This document shows positions 1 through 8,633 of a stretch of DNA of 64,000 nt, in pieces (the stretch's first letter is position 1; every line of letters begins with the position of its first letter). The position numbers and the translations under genes were made by a program. The DNA is taken from the NCBI RefSeq assembly GCF_000266885.1, contig NC_018020.1, positions 682,001-746,000 on the forward strand, written 5' to 3'. This stretch comes from Turneriella parva DSM 21527 (GTDB lineage Bacteria > Spirochaetota > Leptospiria > Turneriellales > Turneriellaceae). The notes below the pieces were generated by a model. It was not told the DNA's origin, searched no databases, and saw only the letters and a list, made by a program, of their open reading frames with translations.

Positions 1-274
1 CTTTGCTCGAGCGGATCTTTTCTACCTTTTCAACCGTGGGGGCATACAGGGGAAAAATACGCTCAACGCCCACGTCAAAGCTCACGCGGCGCACGGTGAA
101 GGTCTTGCCTGCACCCTGGTTCTGAATGGCGATCACGAGGCCTTCGTAGATCTGAATACGCTCTTTCGCGCCTTCTTTGATTTTATAGTGTACTTTGACC
201 GTATCGCCGACTGAAAAGTCGACCGGGCGGTTCACCACGTCGTAGTGGAGTTTCTGGAGAATCTGATTCAGCAT
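1..274 (-). CDS. rplS: 50S ribosomal protein L19, 3' end beyond the window
   Basis: The reverse strand reads from an ATG at 274 through 91 codons to the window edge without a stop. The product begins MLNQILQKLHYD and contains the L19 hallmarks: the RPVDFSVGDTVKVHYKIKEG segment and the later FTVRRVSFDVGVERIFPLY segment. L19 sits at the 30S-50S interface of the ribosome. L19 is usually about 115 residues, so roughly 20-25 residues lie outside the window. No typical trmD/rplS partner is visible on this side. Identification is secure from family knowledge; the start is the first in-frame ATG and matches the usual N-terminus. Confidence 0.95.
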   Translation of the reverse strand, partial: MLNQILQKLHYDVVNRPVDFSVGDTVKVHYKIKEGAKERIQIYEGLVIAIQNQGAGKTFTVRRVSFDVGVERIFPLYAPTVEKVEKIRSSK

Positions 275-335
275 CCGTCTTTGTTAAGGGTTGAGACAGG
301 GCGTCAACGCTTGTTGAACTCAATGGCGGCATGTC

Positions 336-1265
336 TCAGATGGTCGTTATTGGGGTAGCGCACGCGGCCATCTGATTTCGACCCCGCTCTTTTGCGCAGT
401 ACAGCCAATGGTCTGCGGCGGCCACAGCCGTCTGCAGATCGTCATCGGGACTGCATTGGTTCACCCCAAAACTCATGGTTACGGTAAGCCCCCCGGCCGA
501 AACGGGCTCGGTGGCCACAGAAAGGCGCAGCCGTTCGGCCAATCGCATGGCCGCCGCAAGATCAGTTTCGGGCAGAATTACCAGAAATTCTTCACCGCCC
601 CACCTACCGGCAAAATCTGCGATGCGCTTGGCCCCATTCATACGGGCGGCAACGGTGCGTAACACCTGATCACCCATGTTATGACCGAAACGGTCATTCA
701 CTTGTTTAAAGTGGTCTATATCACCGATGATGAGGCTCAGGGGCCGTTCATACCGCCGGGCTATATGCAATTGCCGGCGCAATTCTGCCTCTATCCGCCT
801 GCGGTTGGCAAGGCCTGTCAAAATGTCTGTGGTCGCCTGCCGCTTCAGTGCCCGGTGCATTCGTATCTTTTCTGTCACGTCAGTATAGACCCACACATGA
901 CCACGGTAATCTGATGCGATGAATATGGGATAATAATGTCTCTCAAGCCAGCGCCCATCTTTTAGAGAAAATACTTCTCACTTAACAGGCCGCTTTTCGG
1001 CGAGGCGGGTCTCAATGCTCTGCAGGAATATTTCGGGTTCAACAAAAGCCTCTTTCGCGGCTGAGGCTGAAACTTCGCAGGGAATACTTGCGAACTCAGT
1101 CGCCGATAGACCAATGTTGAAAAGGTTTAGGAATGCCTGATTGACGAAACTGACCTGCCGGTTTTCGTCTTCCAGTAGAATTGCGAGGTGCAGCTGATCG
1201 AGCAAGCCTGTGAACCGGTGCTGACCAAGGCGCAGGTTAGCAAGTAATAAGCTGTCTGATTCCAT
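336..1265 (-). pseudogene. PAS-GGDEF diguanylate cyclase interrupted by an in-frame TGA
   Basis: One continuous reading frame of 310 codons runs from ATG 1265 to the stop at 336, broken only by a TGA at 978-980 (codon 96). Before the TGA lies a PAS domain (MESDSLLLANLRLG to LAEKRPVK). After it the frame continues directly with the PAS end (EVFSLKDGRWLERHYYPIF) and then a GGDEF domain with active-site RWGGEEF, an RIAD inhibitory-site motif five residues before it, and TDILTGLANRR. A diguanylate cyclase makes cyclic di-GMP. A GTG at 896 could restart translation of the GGDEF half. Either a nonsense mutation, a sequencing error or readthrough; the sequence alone does not decide. Confidence 0.85.
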
Positions 1266-1380
1266 ATGAATGATTGGACGACTTTTCGTCTGCGTTAACG
1301 ACACGAACGGCGCAGAATAGCGCGGCCCCGGCGCTGACCAACGCGGCGGGCTAGAGCATGGGTATGTATGAATCAAACTG

Positions 1381-1400
1381 GCTATGGATTTTCTATGCTA
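1381..1400. repeat. GCTATGGATTTTCTATGC palindromic element, copy 1
   Basis: GCTATGGATTTTCTATGCTA lies between the PAS-GGDEF gene and the end of the SDR gene, with the last bases touching the SDR stop. It matches the consensus GCTATGGATTTTCATRGC seen at 12931, 19584, 45813, 46682 and 48441. Confidence 0.6.
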
Positions 1401-2300
1401 GCGCAGCAACCCAGGCTCTTCAGCGAATATCTCACGCAGGGCATCGACAAACGGACGGTTTTGAAATCCTAAATCATGCGCGGCTTTTTCGCTGCTGATT
1501 TTGATACCGAGGCCCACGGGTATCTTGAAGACCCGCGCACCTTTGCCCGAGGCCTCGTGCCACGCCGACAAAAAATCGGCGAAATCACGCGTGTCGCCGC
1601 TGGTGTTATAAGCCTGCCCGATTGCCTTTTCGCTTTCGAGCGAAGCAACGACTGCATCGGCGACGTCGCCTGCGTAAACAAGCGGCCAGCCGATCGCTGG
1701 CAGGGGCAGAAAAGGCAGCTTCATCGCCAGTTTGAAGTAAGGCATAATATTCTCATCGCGCGCGCCATAGACTCCCGATGGGCGCAGCGTCGTTAGGCCA
1801 ATGCCGTACTGCGTCGCGAGCCGCCACGCGAGCTCTTCGCTCAGTTGCTTCGTCGCGCGGTACGCGCCGCCTTCGCGCTTTTCACCGTTCAGCTGCTCTG
1901 ACGTTTCGTTAATTTCATACGCGAGCGTAAACTTGTAGAGCCCAATCGTGCTGATATGCACCGCGCGCCTGATGTTATGCTTCTGCATTGCGTTGAAAAC
2001 ATTTTCGGTGCCGGTTTTGTTGGGCAGATAATTCGATTCCCAATCGAGGTTCGTGAGTCGATAGAGCGCCGCGTTTGAGACGACTGCATCGGCGCCGACA
2101 AATGCGTCGGCAAGCGAACGCGCATCGGCGAGATCGGCCCGGCGAAATGTGACACCCTCGCGGGTCAAGAATGCCGCTTTATCAGGATTTCTCACAACCC
2201 CAACGACATTCGCACCGCGCGCGAGCAGAGCGCGGCAAATATACGCGCCAATCATGCCCGACGCGCCGGTGACGGCAATTGTCTTGTCTTTGAGTACCAT
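1398..2300 (-). CDS. NAD(P)-dependent epimerase/dehydratase (extended SDR)
   Basis: A 300-residue extended short-chain dehydrogenase/reductase. The Rossmann dinucleotide motif GASGMIGAY is at residues 12-20, DLADARSLADAF follows as the acidic adenine-side segment, the STIGLY strand is near residue 120, and YRATK near 148 supplies the catalytic Tyr and Lys. It is likely a cytoplasmic oxidoreductase acting on a hydroxyl or keto group of a lipid, sugar or sterol-like substrate; the substrate cannot be read from sequence. It is the third gene of a minus-strand operon after the ThDP enzyme and acyl-CoA synthetase (53 bp gap), so a role in processing acyl-CoA-derived aldehydes or hydroxy acids is plausible. 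Confidence 0.85.
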   Translation of the reverse strand: MVLKDKTIAVTGASGMIGAYICRALLARGANVVGVVRNPDKAAFLTREGVTFRRADLADARSLADAFVGADAVVSNAALYRLTNLDWESNYLPNKTGTENVFNAMQKHNIRRAVHISTIGLYKFTLAYEINETSEQLNGEKREGGAYRATKQLSEELAWRLATQYGIGLTTLRPSGVYGARDENIMPYFKLAMKLPFLPLPAIGWPLVYAGDVADAVVASLESEKAIGQAYNTSGDTRDFADFLSAWHEASGKGARVFKIPVGLGIKISSEKAAHDLGFQNRPFVDALREIFAEEPGLLR

Positions 2301-2353
2301 ACGCTACCTGACGGTGCAGCCGAGAGCGTGGCGAGCAGAAAACGATTCGCGCG

Positions 2354-4033
2354 CTATGGCACGTCGTGGCGCAGTTCTTTTCGTAAGATTTTCCCCACCG
2401 GGCTTTTAGGCATTGAATCTTTGAACACGTATTGCCGGGGCACCTTGTACTGAATCAGTTTATCAGCGAGATATACCCTGATTTCTTCACCGCTCGCCTG
2501 CATGCCTGGCTTGATCACAACAAATGCCCGGCCCACTTCGCCCAGATAGTCATCTTTCACACCCACGACGCAGGCTTCGAGCACTGCCGGGTGATGGTAG
2601 AGCACCTCTTCGATTTCGGCGGGGTATACGTTGTAGCCGCCGGTGATGATCAGGTCTTTCTTGCGATCGACTATACTGAAATAGCCGTCTTCGTCCATGC
2701 GACCGATGTCACCCGTGTAGAGCCAGCCGTCTTGAATTGTCGCGGCCGTTGCTTCGGGGTTTTGCCAATAACCGCTCATGAGGTCGGGGCTTAGCAGAAT
2801 TATTTCTCCCTCTTTATCGGGCGGCAAAAGTTCGCCGGTCTTTTGGTCGATGATCGCCATGAGCGTGTCGGGCCAGGGAAGGCCAATCGACCTCTCTTTT
2901 TTGACACCATAAAGGGGGTTCGCACACTTGGCTGTGACCGATTCGGTGAGACCATAACCTTCGATCAGCGTGCCGCCGGTTTTTTCTTTGAAGGCAATTT
3001 TGAGCGCTTCGGGCACCGGGGCCGCGCCGACGAAACAGGCGCGCAGATTTGCCTTTCTGAGTTTGGCGAAATTCTTATGGTTCAGCATCGCGTTGTACAT
3101 CGTCGGTACACCCGCAAAAACAGTGATGCCATCTTTTTCGAAATGGCGTATTGCCTGCGCTTCGTCCCATCTGGGCATGAGAACCATTTTTCCGCCTGAG
3201 CTAAGCGAGAGGTTGAGACCAATGCTGATACCAAACCCGTGAAAAAATGGCAGCACGCAGAGGCCGATATCGTTTTTGCTCAAATCACCCCAGGTGCGCG
3301 CCTGCGTCATGTTGACGACCATCGCGTGGTGAGAGAGCACAACGCCTTTTGAAACGCCCGTTGTGCCGCCGGTATAGATCATCACCGCGGTATCAGAGCC
3401 GGCAATCTGAACGGCTTCAGCTGAGCGATGCCGGTACTCGCGCAGCACGCCGGCGAATGTGCTGAGGTTCGCGCGCGTGAAATCGGGCAGCGGCTTGCCC
3501 AGGGACTTTTTCTTCAGGCGAAAGAGCATACTCTTGGGAAAAGGCAGGTATTCACTGACATCAGCCGCCACCGCTGGCGTATCAGGATGTTGCTGCAACA
3601 GCTGCGACACTTTATCATAGAGCAGGTCGAGAAAGACCACCAGCTTAGCGCCCGAGTTTTTAAATTTGTATTCGGCTTCAGTCGGCGTGTCGAGCGGGCT
3701 TGCCGGCACCGCCACAGCACCCCGTTTCAGAATCGCATAGTAGACGATCACAAAATGGGGACTATTCGGCAGCATGAGAAACACCCGGTCACCCTTGTTT
3801 ACCCCCTGCTCTGCGAGGTAAGCCGCAAAGGAGCTTGCAGAAGCCTCGATCTGTCCGTAGCGTAACGATTTGCCAATAAACTGCAGCGCAACGCGGTGCG
3901 CATTCTCGGCACAGCTCTGCGCAAAAAGTTCTGGCAGCGTCTCTTTCGGGTACGTGAGGCTGTGCGGCACATGTTTGTCGTAGTGTTTAAGCCAGGGTTT
4001 TGGAATTTTGTCGGGGTCTGGTTTTATTGTCAT
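2354..4033 (-). CDS. Long-chain fatty-acid--CoA ligase (AMP-binding enzyme)
   Basis: A 559-residue ANL-superfamily enzyme that activates a carboxylic acid with ATP to the acyl-adenylate and then the CoA thioester. Motifs: P-loop MIYTGGTTGVSKG near residue 217, GYGLTES near 360, TGDIGRMDEDGYF near 440, IVDRKKDLIITGGYNVYPAEIE, and the C-terminal catalytic lysine in SPVGKILRKELR. Length is typical of a medium/long-chain acyl-CoA synthetase. It starts 21 bp after the stop of the ILVBL-like gene, so the two are almost certainly cotranscribed. The pairing suggests activation of 2-hydroxy or chain-shortened fatty acids for the lyase upstream; exact chain length is unknown. Confidence 0.92.
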   Translation of the reverse strand: MTIKPDPDKIPKPWLKHYDKHVPHSLTYPKETLPELFAQSCAENAHRVALQFIGKSLRYGQIEASASSFAAYLAEQGVNKGDRVFLMLPNSPHFVIVYYAILKRGAVAVPASPLDTPTEAEYKFKNSGAKLVVFLDLLYDKVSQLLQQHPDTPAVAADVSEYLPFPKSMLFRLKKKSLGKPLPDFTRANLSTFAGVLREYRHRSAEAVQIAGSDTAVMIYTGGTTGVSKGVVLSHHAMVVNMTQARTWGDLSKNDIGLCVLPFFHGFGISIGLNLSLSSGGKMVLMPRWDEAQAIRHFEKDGITVFAGVPTMYNAMLNHKNFAKLRKANLRACFVGAAPVPEALKIAFKEKTGGTLIEGYGLTESVTAKCANPLYGVKKERSIGLPWPDTLMAIIDQKTGELLPPDKEGEIILLSPDLMSGYWQNPEATAATIQDGWLYTGDIGRMDEDGYFSIVDRKKDLIITGGYNVYPAEIEEVLYHHPAVLEACVVGVKDDYLGEVGRAFVVIKPGMQASGEEIRVYLADKLIQYKVPRQYVFKDSMPKSPVGKILRKELRHDVP

Positions 4034-4054
4034 GTTCCTCCTGCCGCTTCGCCG

Positions 4055-5794
4055 CTACATGGATATAGATCCTTTCCTGAATTCGCTGCGCCCAATCAGC
4101 ACGTTAAGAATAAACGGCTGCTTCTTCGCGAGGCTTTTCTTGAGCGCTGCAAGACCGGTCTTGATCTGCGCGGGCTTTGAAATCGTCATGCCCGCGCCGC
4201 CGAAGGTTTTGCTGATCTCTTCGTAGTGTGAATAGTTCAGCATGCAGGCGACGTCGTCTTTTAAGAACTCGATCTGATCGCGGTAGATCTGTGTCCAGCA
4301 GGCGTCGTTACCGATGATTGCGCCGACGGGCAGCTTGTGGCGCACGAATGTGTCAAACTCCATAATGCTATAACCCGCCGAACCGTCGCCATACAGAATC
4401 ACGACATCGTAGTCGGGCCGCGCGACTTTTGCGCCAAGCGCGAAACCAGCGCCGACACCGAGGGTGCCGAAGACACCGGGGTCAAGCCACGTGAGCGGCC
4501 CGCCGGGGCGCAGTGCGTAAGCGCCGGTTGCGACAAAATCGCCACCATCAGCAATGAGGATTGTCTTCTTCGCGAGAACCGGCGCAGCTTTGAGAAAAAA
4601 ATCCACCGGGTTGATGAACTTCATTTTTTGCTGTGCTGACTTTGTGATCTCTGCCTCGCGCGCTTTCTCGCGTTCGGCGAGCGTGTTTTTCCAACCGATA
4701 AGGCGCTGAGCGTCGGCTCTGATACCTTTTTCGCGCAGCTTGATGAGCAGCGTGCCGGCATCGACGCGCGCGGCGATATCGGGCCGTTTGTTTTTCTTCA
4801 GGTCGTGCCGATCGAGATTCACGTTGATCTGAAATGCGCGTCGGTTGATGTGCGCACCGTAGTTAAGCCTGAAATCTGCCGGTACGCCCAGAAGAATCAC
4901 CAGATCACATTCACGCAACGCCTCTTTGCGCTTTTGCTTGAACTGCAGCGGATTTTTTTCACCCAAAAGCCCGCGCGCCATGCCCGAAAGGTACACAGGA
5001 ACCCCGAGGTGCTCAAGCGCATCACGCACGCGGGTTGCCTCACGAGCGTCACGCAGCACCTGGCTGCCCGCGAGTACGAGCGGGCGTTCAGCTTTGGCGA
5101 GCGCGCGCTCGATTTTGCTGAGCAGGTTGTCAGAAATAAAATGCGGCTGGTTTTCAGTCGGTTGCGGAATCGTGACACTCTTCGCGGCGCCAAAAAGGCG
5201 TGCGACATGAAACTTCAGGTAGCTGCGAGTGAGTTTCGCCACAAGACTCTTGCCCTTAGGTGCAGCTTCAGCGTACCACTCGCGCACAATTTTTTCTTCA
5301 TAAAGCAAATCGACCGGAATCTCGACAAAGACAGGGCCAGGCACGCCACCCGCAGCAACGGCGAAAGCTTTCGTGAGAGTCGGCGCAATCTGTTTCAGGC
5401 GATTCACGCGAAACGCGCGCTTCACATTCGATTTAATGAGTTTAATCTGGTCGATGTCTTGCAGCGAGCCCCTGCCTCTGAGCGCTGTCGCCGTCGCGCC
5501 CCCAATCAAAACTACAGGCGACTGTGCCATGAGCGCGTTGCGCATTGCGGTGATCGTGTTGGTGACTCCCGGCCCAGCCGTAACGACAGCCACACCGGGA
5601 ACACCCCTGAGGCGCGCCCACGCGTCGGCAGCAAAAACCGCGTTCACCTCGTGGCGTGTGTCGACGACGCGAATGCCCCGCCTTTTGCTTTCAACCAGAA
5701 TCGGCGACACATGGCCACCGATCAGGGTGAAGAGAGCATCTACCTTGTGCGCGGCAATCACCCTTGCCGCTATTTCTGCACCATTCATGCGCAC
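4055..5794 (-). CDS. ThDP-dependent 2-hydroxyacyl-CoA lyase-like protein (ILVBL/HACL2 type)
   Basis: A 579-residue thiamine-diphosphate enzyme. The catalytic Glu lies in [14 protein letters not shown] (about residue 50), the central domain has the [11 protein letters not shown] segment, and the ThDP motif runs from GDGSAGYS to the GNDACW segment. It resembles animal ILVBL (HACL2) more than anabolic acetolactate synthase: [41 protein letters not shown] and the terminal [14 protein letters not shown] are recalled as near-identical there. Known HACL enzymes cleave 2-hydroxyacyl-CoA to a shortened aldehyde and formyl-CoA. First gene of an operon with an acyl-CoA synthetase and an SDR. The start is GTG 5794 or ATG 5788; neither has a strong Shine-Dalgarno. 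No small regulatory ilvN-like subunit is present. Confidence 0.85.
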   Translation of the reverse strand: MRMNGAEIAARVIAAHKVDALFTLIGGHVSPILVESKRRGIRVVDTRHEVNAVFAADAWARLRGVPGVAVVTAGPGVTNTITAMRNALMAQSPVVLIGGATATALRGRGSLQDIDQIKLIKSNVKRAFRVNRLKQIAPTLTKAFAVAAGGVPGPVFVEIPVDLLYEEKIVREWYAEAAPKGKSLVAKLTRSYLKFHVARLFGAAKSVTIPQPTENQPHFISDNLLSKIERALAKAERPLVLAGSQVLRDAREATRVRDALEHLGVPVYLSGMARGLLGEKNPLQFKQKRKEALRECDLVILLGVPADFRLNYGAHINRRAFQINVNLDRHDLKKNKRPDIAARVDAGTLLIKLREKGIRADAQRLIGWKNTLAEREKAREAEITKSAQQKMKFINPVDFFLKAAPVLAKKTILIADGGDFVATGAYALRPGGPLTWLDPGVFGTLGVGAGFALGAKVARPDYDVVILYGDGSAGYSIMEFDTFVRHKLPVGAIIGNDACWTQIYRDQIEFLKDDVACMLNYSHYEEISKTFGGAGMTISKPAQIKTGLAALKKSLAKKQPFILNVLIGRSEFRKGSISM

Positions 5795-5876
5795 GGCTGC
5801 CAGCTGCGCCTAACCCCGTCAACTAAATAGATATGAAGGTCTTTATTTCTGAATATAGCAAAGCAGTTTTCGCCCG

Positions 5877-5893
5877 GCAGGTATGTCACCTGC
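5877..5893. terminator. Short hairpin after the HxlR gene
   Basis: GCAGGT-atgtc-ACCTGC, a 6-bp stem with a 5-nt loop immediately beyond the stop of the HxlR gene. There is no T tract, so it is only terminator-like. Confidence 0.3.
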
Positions 5894-5894
5894 T

Positions 5895-6314
5895 TCAGGC
5901 TTTGGGCAGCCCCTGCTTCACGCCGTCATGTTTCATCATGGCGATGCCCCAATTGCGCAGGGTTTCGATAATGGGTATTGCAGTCTTGCCGAGCGCCGTG
6001 AGTTCGTACTCTACCTTAGGCGGTATCACTTCGTAGACAATGCGCTTAAGCAGTTGGTCTTTTTCGAGCTCTTTGAGCTGCGTTGACAGCATCTTGTGCG
6101 TGATGCCGTCGAGGCTTGTTTTCAGTTCACCGTAGCGTTTTTTCTGCTCTCTGAGGCGCCAGAGAATCGGCATTTTCCATTTACCGCCGATTTTGCCCAA
6201 TGCATACTCAACAGGGTTATTATACGTTTTTCCATCTTGAACGAACTTGGGCACAAGGTTAAGCTGGTCGGCAGAGATGCGGCGACAAGGGGATATATAA
6301 CGAAATTGCGTCAT
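5895..6314 (-). CDS. HxlR-family winged-helix transcriptional regulator
   Basis: A 139-residue protein whose core from residue 31 (NNPVEYALGKIGGKWKMPIL) to the end matches HxlR/HypR repressors: RYGELKTSLDGITHKMLSTQ is the recognition region and PPKVEYELTALG the wing. These dimeric regulators often sense electrophiles or redox stress through an N-terminal Cys just before PVE; here that position is Asn, and the only early Cys is in SPCRRIS. The gene is divergent from the PfpI-like lipoprotein with 75 bp between starts, so it probably controls that gene and itself. The N-terminal 28 residues are longer than usual; a later start cannot be excluded. Confidence 0.9.
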   Translation of the reverse strand: MTQFRYISPCRRISADQLNLVPKFVQDGKTYNNPVEYALGKIGGKWKMPILWRLREQKKRYGELKTSLDGITHKMLSTQLKELEKDQLLKRIVYEVIPPKVEYELTALGKTAIPIIETLRNWGIAMMKHDGVKQGLPKA

Positions 6315-6328
6315 ACTTACTTTTTGGA

Positions 6329-6336
6329 TAGTACTA
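6329..6336. promoter_or_regulatory. TAGTACTA palindrome, candidate HxlR operator
   Basis: A perfect 8-bp palindrome with a GTAC core in the AT-rich spacer between the divergent HxlR and PfpI-like genes, 15 bp from the HxlR start. HxlR-type operators are known to contain GTAC-type inverted repeats; binding here is inferred from position only. Confidence 0.4.
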
Positions 6337-6389
6337 ACTTAATAAATTATATAGCCATTTTTGTCTCACTTATATATATTCGCCTCACT

Positions 6390-7202
6390 ATGAAAATACG
6401 GACATTAGTTCTCTCAGCGCTCATGGCTATGGCAGCCTGCAAGACTACAGAAAAAATTAGCTACCAACACCCGCACGGCGCACCACCAAAGGGAAAGATA
6501 CTCATGGTCGTTGGTAGCCCGACGATTTCGCAGCAGACCAAATGGCCGATTGGCTTTTGGGCCGCCGAACTCACGCACCCAATGCACATCTTCGAACAGG
6601 CCGGCTATACGATCGACATCACCAGCACCGCAGGCGGCAAGATCGAAATGGACGCGTATTCAAACCCCACCGACAAAAGCGGCTACTCTGCGCATGACGT
6701 GATATCTCTGGGTTATCTGCAGAAGAAAGATTTTCAGGCCAAACTGGCAAACACGCGTAAGTTCACAGACGTCAAAATTTCGGACTATGCGGCGATCTTT
6801 CTCGTCGGCGGCCAATCGCCCATGTACACCTTCAAAGGCAATACCGAACTGCAGAAAACCTTCGTGGCGTTCTATGAATCAGGCAGGCCCGCCGCTGCCG
6901 TCTGCCACTCAACAACGCTATTGCTCGAAGCAAAGAAGTCTAACGGCGACCTGCTCGTAAACGGCAAAACCTGGACAGGCTTCGCCGACGCCGAAGAAAA
7001 ATATGCAGATGACTTCGTGAAAATGAAAATTCAACCTTACTGGATAGAGAGCGAAGCGCGCAAGATTTCTGACACGACGTTCAAGGTACAGCCTGCCTTT
7101 ACACCATATGCAATTATCGATGGCAACCTGGTCACGGGCCAGCAGCAGAACAGCGGCGCACTGGCAGCCGAATACGTCGTCGAGCTGCTCGATAAGAAAT
7201 AA
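6390..7202 (+). CDS. DJ-1/PfpI-type class I glutamine amidotransferase-like lipoprotein
   Basis: A 270-residue protein starting at ATG 6390, chosen because a lipoprotein signal peptide (MKIRTLVLSALMAMAAC) begins there; the open frame upstream is not signal-like and overlaps the HxlR gene. After the lipidated Cys comes a DJ-1/PfpI fold: KILMVVGSPT, AIFLVGGQSPMY, and the nucleophile elbow AAAVCHSTTLL with the reactive Cys. Relatives of the type with H adjacent to the Cys act as glyoxalases, chaperones or proteases. An envelope-anchored version is unusual. It is divergent from HxlR and followed by a DUF481 gene 6 bp after its stop, so it may be part of an electrophile-stress response. Confidence 0.82.
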   Translation: MKIRTLVLSALMAMAACKTTEKISYQHPHGAPPKGKILMVVGSPTISQQTKWPIGFWAAELTHPMHIFEQAGYTIDITSTAGGKIEMDAYSNPTDKSGYSAHDVISLGYLQKKDFQAKLANTRKFTDVKISDYAAIFLVGGQSPMYTFKGNTELQKTFVAFYESGRPAAAVCHSTTLLLEAKKSNGDLLVNGKTWTGFADAEEKYADDFVKMKIQPYWIESEARKISDTTFKVQPAFTPYAIIDGNLVTGQQQNSGALAAEYVVELLDKK

Positions 7203-7208
7203 CAGCGC

Positions 7209-8006
7209 ATGCTGAAGCGCCTGACGCTTGCGCTTGTCGCCGCACCATTCGGTGCGGCGCTTTTTGCCAACCCAATCGACGTCTATTCGCCCGAGCTTCT
7301 GGCGAAGGTTTCAGGCACGGCGTTCGTGAATACCGGCAATGTCGAACGTATCTTGCTTCGTGGCGACGCTGCCCTGTCGCACCATAACCCGGTCTGGGCT
7401 GCTGCGACGACAAATTCGTATCTGTGGGGCACTTTCGGCGCCTTTCGTACAGAAAACGACTGGTCGAGTCGCAACCATTTTTATCTTTTTCCCGAAGCGC
7501 GGCTTTACCCATTTGCAATGCATTGGTTAGAAACAAGTTATCGCCGCAGAATTAATTTGCGTAACCAGGTGGGCGCCGGCGCAACCTGGGCGATCATCTC
7601 AGCACCGCAGACGATCCTCAAATTTTCTTTGATGCTCTCGGGCGAGGCAACCGATTACGGTGCAGAGGCAAATTTGCCCGATGGTACGCCGCAATCGACG
7701 GCAAGGCCATTGATGCGCGGTACGCCGCGGCTGTACTTTCGCCAGAATCTGGGTAGCGAGAATACGGCGCTGATTTCTGAGCTATGGTACCAGCAGGCGC
7801 TGCAAACGCAGAATGACTACCGTTGGCACTGGGAGACCGGAATCGAATGGGCACTAGGCAAGACTCTGAGCCTTAAGGCCCTGATCGTCTATCATCACGA
7901 ATCCGCGGTACCGCAGCGTGTTGTGCGCGACGACTTCGCGTTCACGTTTGGTGCCTCGGCAAAATTTGCATCAGAAAAAAACCAAACAAAAGGAGATACA
8001 AAATGA
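7209..8006 (+). CDS. DUF481-family outer-membrane beta-barrel protein
   Basis: A 265-residue secreted protein. The signal peptide is MLKRLTLALVAAPFGAALFA with cleavage before NP. The remainder has alternating beta-strands rich in aromatic residues, with LAKVSGTAFVNTGNVERI and the later DYRWHWETGIEWALGKTLSLKALIVYHH typical of DUF481/YdiY-like salt-induced outer-membrane proteins of unknown transport role. The gene overlaps the downstream reductase by ATGA and follows the PfpI-like lipoprotein by 6 bp, so all three are probably cotranscribed. A 9-bp-arm hairpin lies within the signal-peptide codons. The start has only a weak Shine-Dalgarno and relies on upstream coupling. Confidence 0.75.
   Translation: MLKRLTLALVAAPFGAALFANPIDVYSPELLAKVSGTAFVNTGNVERILLRGDAALSHHNPVWAAATTNSYLWGTFGAFRTENDWSSRNHFYLFPEARLYPFAMHWLETSYRRRINLRNQVGAGATWAIISAPQTILKFSLMLSGEATDYGAEANLPDGTPQSTARPLMRGTPRLYFRQNLGSENTALISELWYQQALQTQNDYRWHWETGIEWALGKTLSLKALIVYHHESAVPQRVVRDDFAFTFGASAKFASEKNQTKGDTK
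7238..7259 (+). repeat. Perfect 9-bp-arm hairpin in DUF481 signal-peptide codons
   Basis: CGCCGCACC-attc-GGTGCGGCG encodes the VAAPFGAA part of the signal peptide. The arms pair perfectly. Confidence 0.6.
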
Positions 8007-8620
8007 AAATCGCAATCATCGGCAGCGGCAACGTGGGGTCCGCACTCGCCGAAAAATGGAGCGCCGCAGGCCATGCCGTGGTCTTTGGCACGCGCGAACG
8101 GTCTAACTTTAAAGGCAAAGCCGCTGCGCAGCGCAGCAGCATAGCAGTGAAGACTATAGCCGAAGCGGTGAATTCTGCCGAAGTTATTCTGCTCGCAACA
8201 CCCGCGACAGCCGCTGTCGAAGTTGCGAAGTCTCTCGGCGACACGACCGGCAAGGTGATTGTCGATGCGATGAATATTGTCGGCGGCCGCGGGCCAGAGG
8301 GTTTTCGCTCAGCGGCCGCAGCGATTCTGGCCAACACGCCGTCGCGCGAAGTGGTAAAGTGCTTCAACACGACCGGCTTCAATAACATGCAAAACACAGT
8401 TTATGGCAATGAGCGCATCGACATGTTCATGGCAGGCGACAGCAAGAGTGCGAAAGAGCGGATAAGACAGCTTGCACTCGACGCCGGCTTTGCCGAGTGC
8501 TACGACGTCGGCGGCAACGACAAGTTCGAACTGATGGAACAGTTTGCGTTTTTCTGGATTAACCTCGCGATGATGCAAGGTCAGGGACGCGATATTGGTT
8601 TCAAGTTGTTAAAGAGGTAA
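8003..8620 (+). CDS. NADPH-dependent F420 reductase-type oxidoreductase
   Basis: A 205-residue Rossmann protein of the F420H2:NADP+ oxidoreductase (NADP_oxidored, FNO) superfamily. The N-terminus MKIAIIGSGNVGSALAEKW has the GxGxxG dinucleotide motif; FGTRE at the second strand gives a Thr-Arg pair that would favour the NADP phosphate. The late segment FNTTGFNNMQN is typical of the group. In bacteria without F420 such proteins act as NAD(P)-dependent reductases of unknown substrate. A strong Shine-Dalgarno AAAGGAG precedes the ATG, which overlaps the DUF481 stop. The gene is third in the operon controlled from the HxlR promoter region. Confidence 0.83.
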   Translation: MKIAIIGSGNVGSALAEKWSAAGHAVVFGTRERSNFKGKAAAQRSSIAVKTIAEAVNSAEVILLATPATAAVEVAKSLGDTTGKVIVDAMNIVGGRGPEGFRSAAAAILANTPSREVVKCFNTTGFNNMQNTVYGNERIDMFMAGDSKSAKERIRQLALDAGFAECYDVGGNDKFELMEQFAFFWINLAMMQGQGRDIGFKLLKR

Positions 8621-8633
8621 CCGCAAGGTTACC
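8616..8633. terminator. Hairpin between convergent genes
   Basis: GGTAACC-gcaa-GGTTACC is a perfect 7-bp stem that overlaps the stop of the reductase and reaches the stop of the SRPBCC gene. No U run follows on either strand; it may work as a bidirectional 3' end. Confidence 0.5.

Noticed and set aside
978-980. TGA in the PAS-GGDEF gene as selenocysteine
   Set aside because: No SECIS-like hairpin directly after it, no selenoprotein family match, and PAS domains have no catalytic Cys there.
4805-5830. Long open frame on the plus strand (341 codons)
   Set aside because: It lies antisense to the ILVBL-like gene, has low-complexity Arg/His-rich sequence and no ribosome site; a product of GC-biased third positions.
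6096-6389. Upstream extension of the PfpI-like frame
   Set aside because: Overlaps the divergent HxlR gene and its promoter; the lipoprotein signal begins at 6390.
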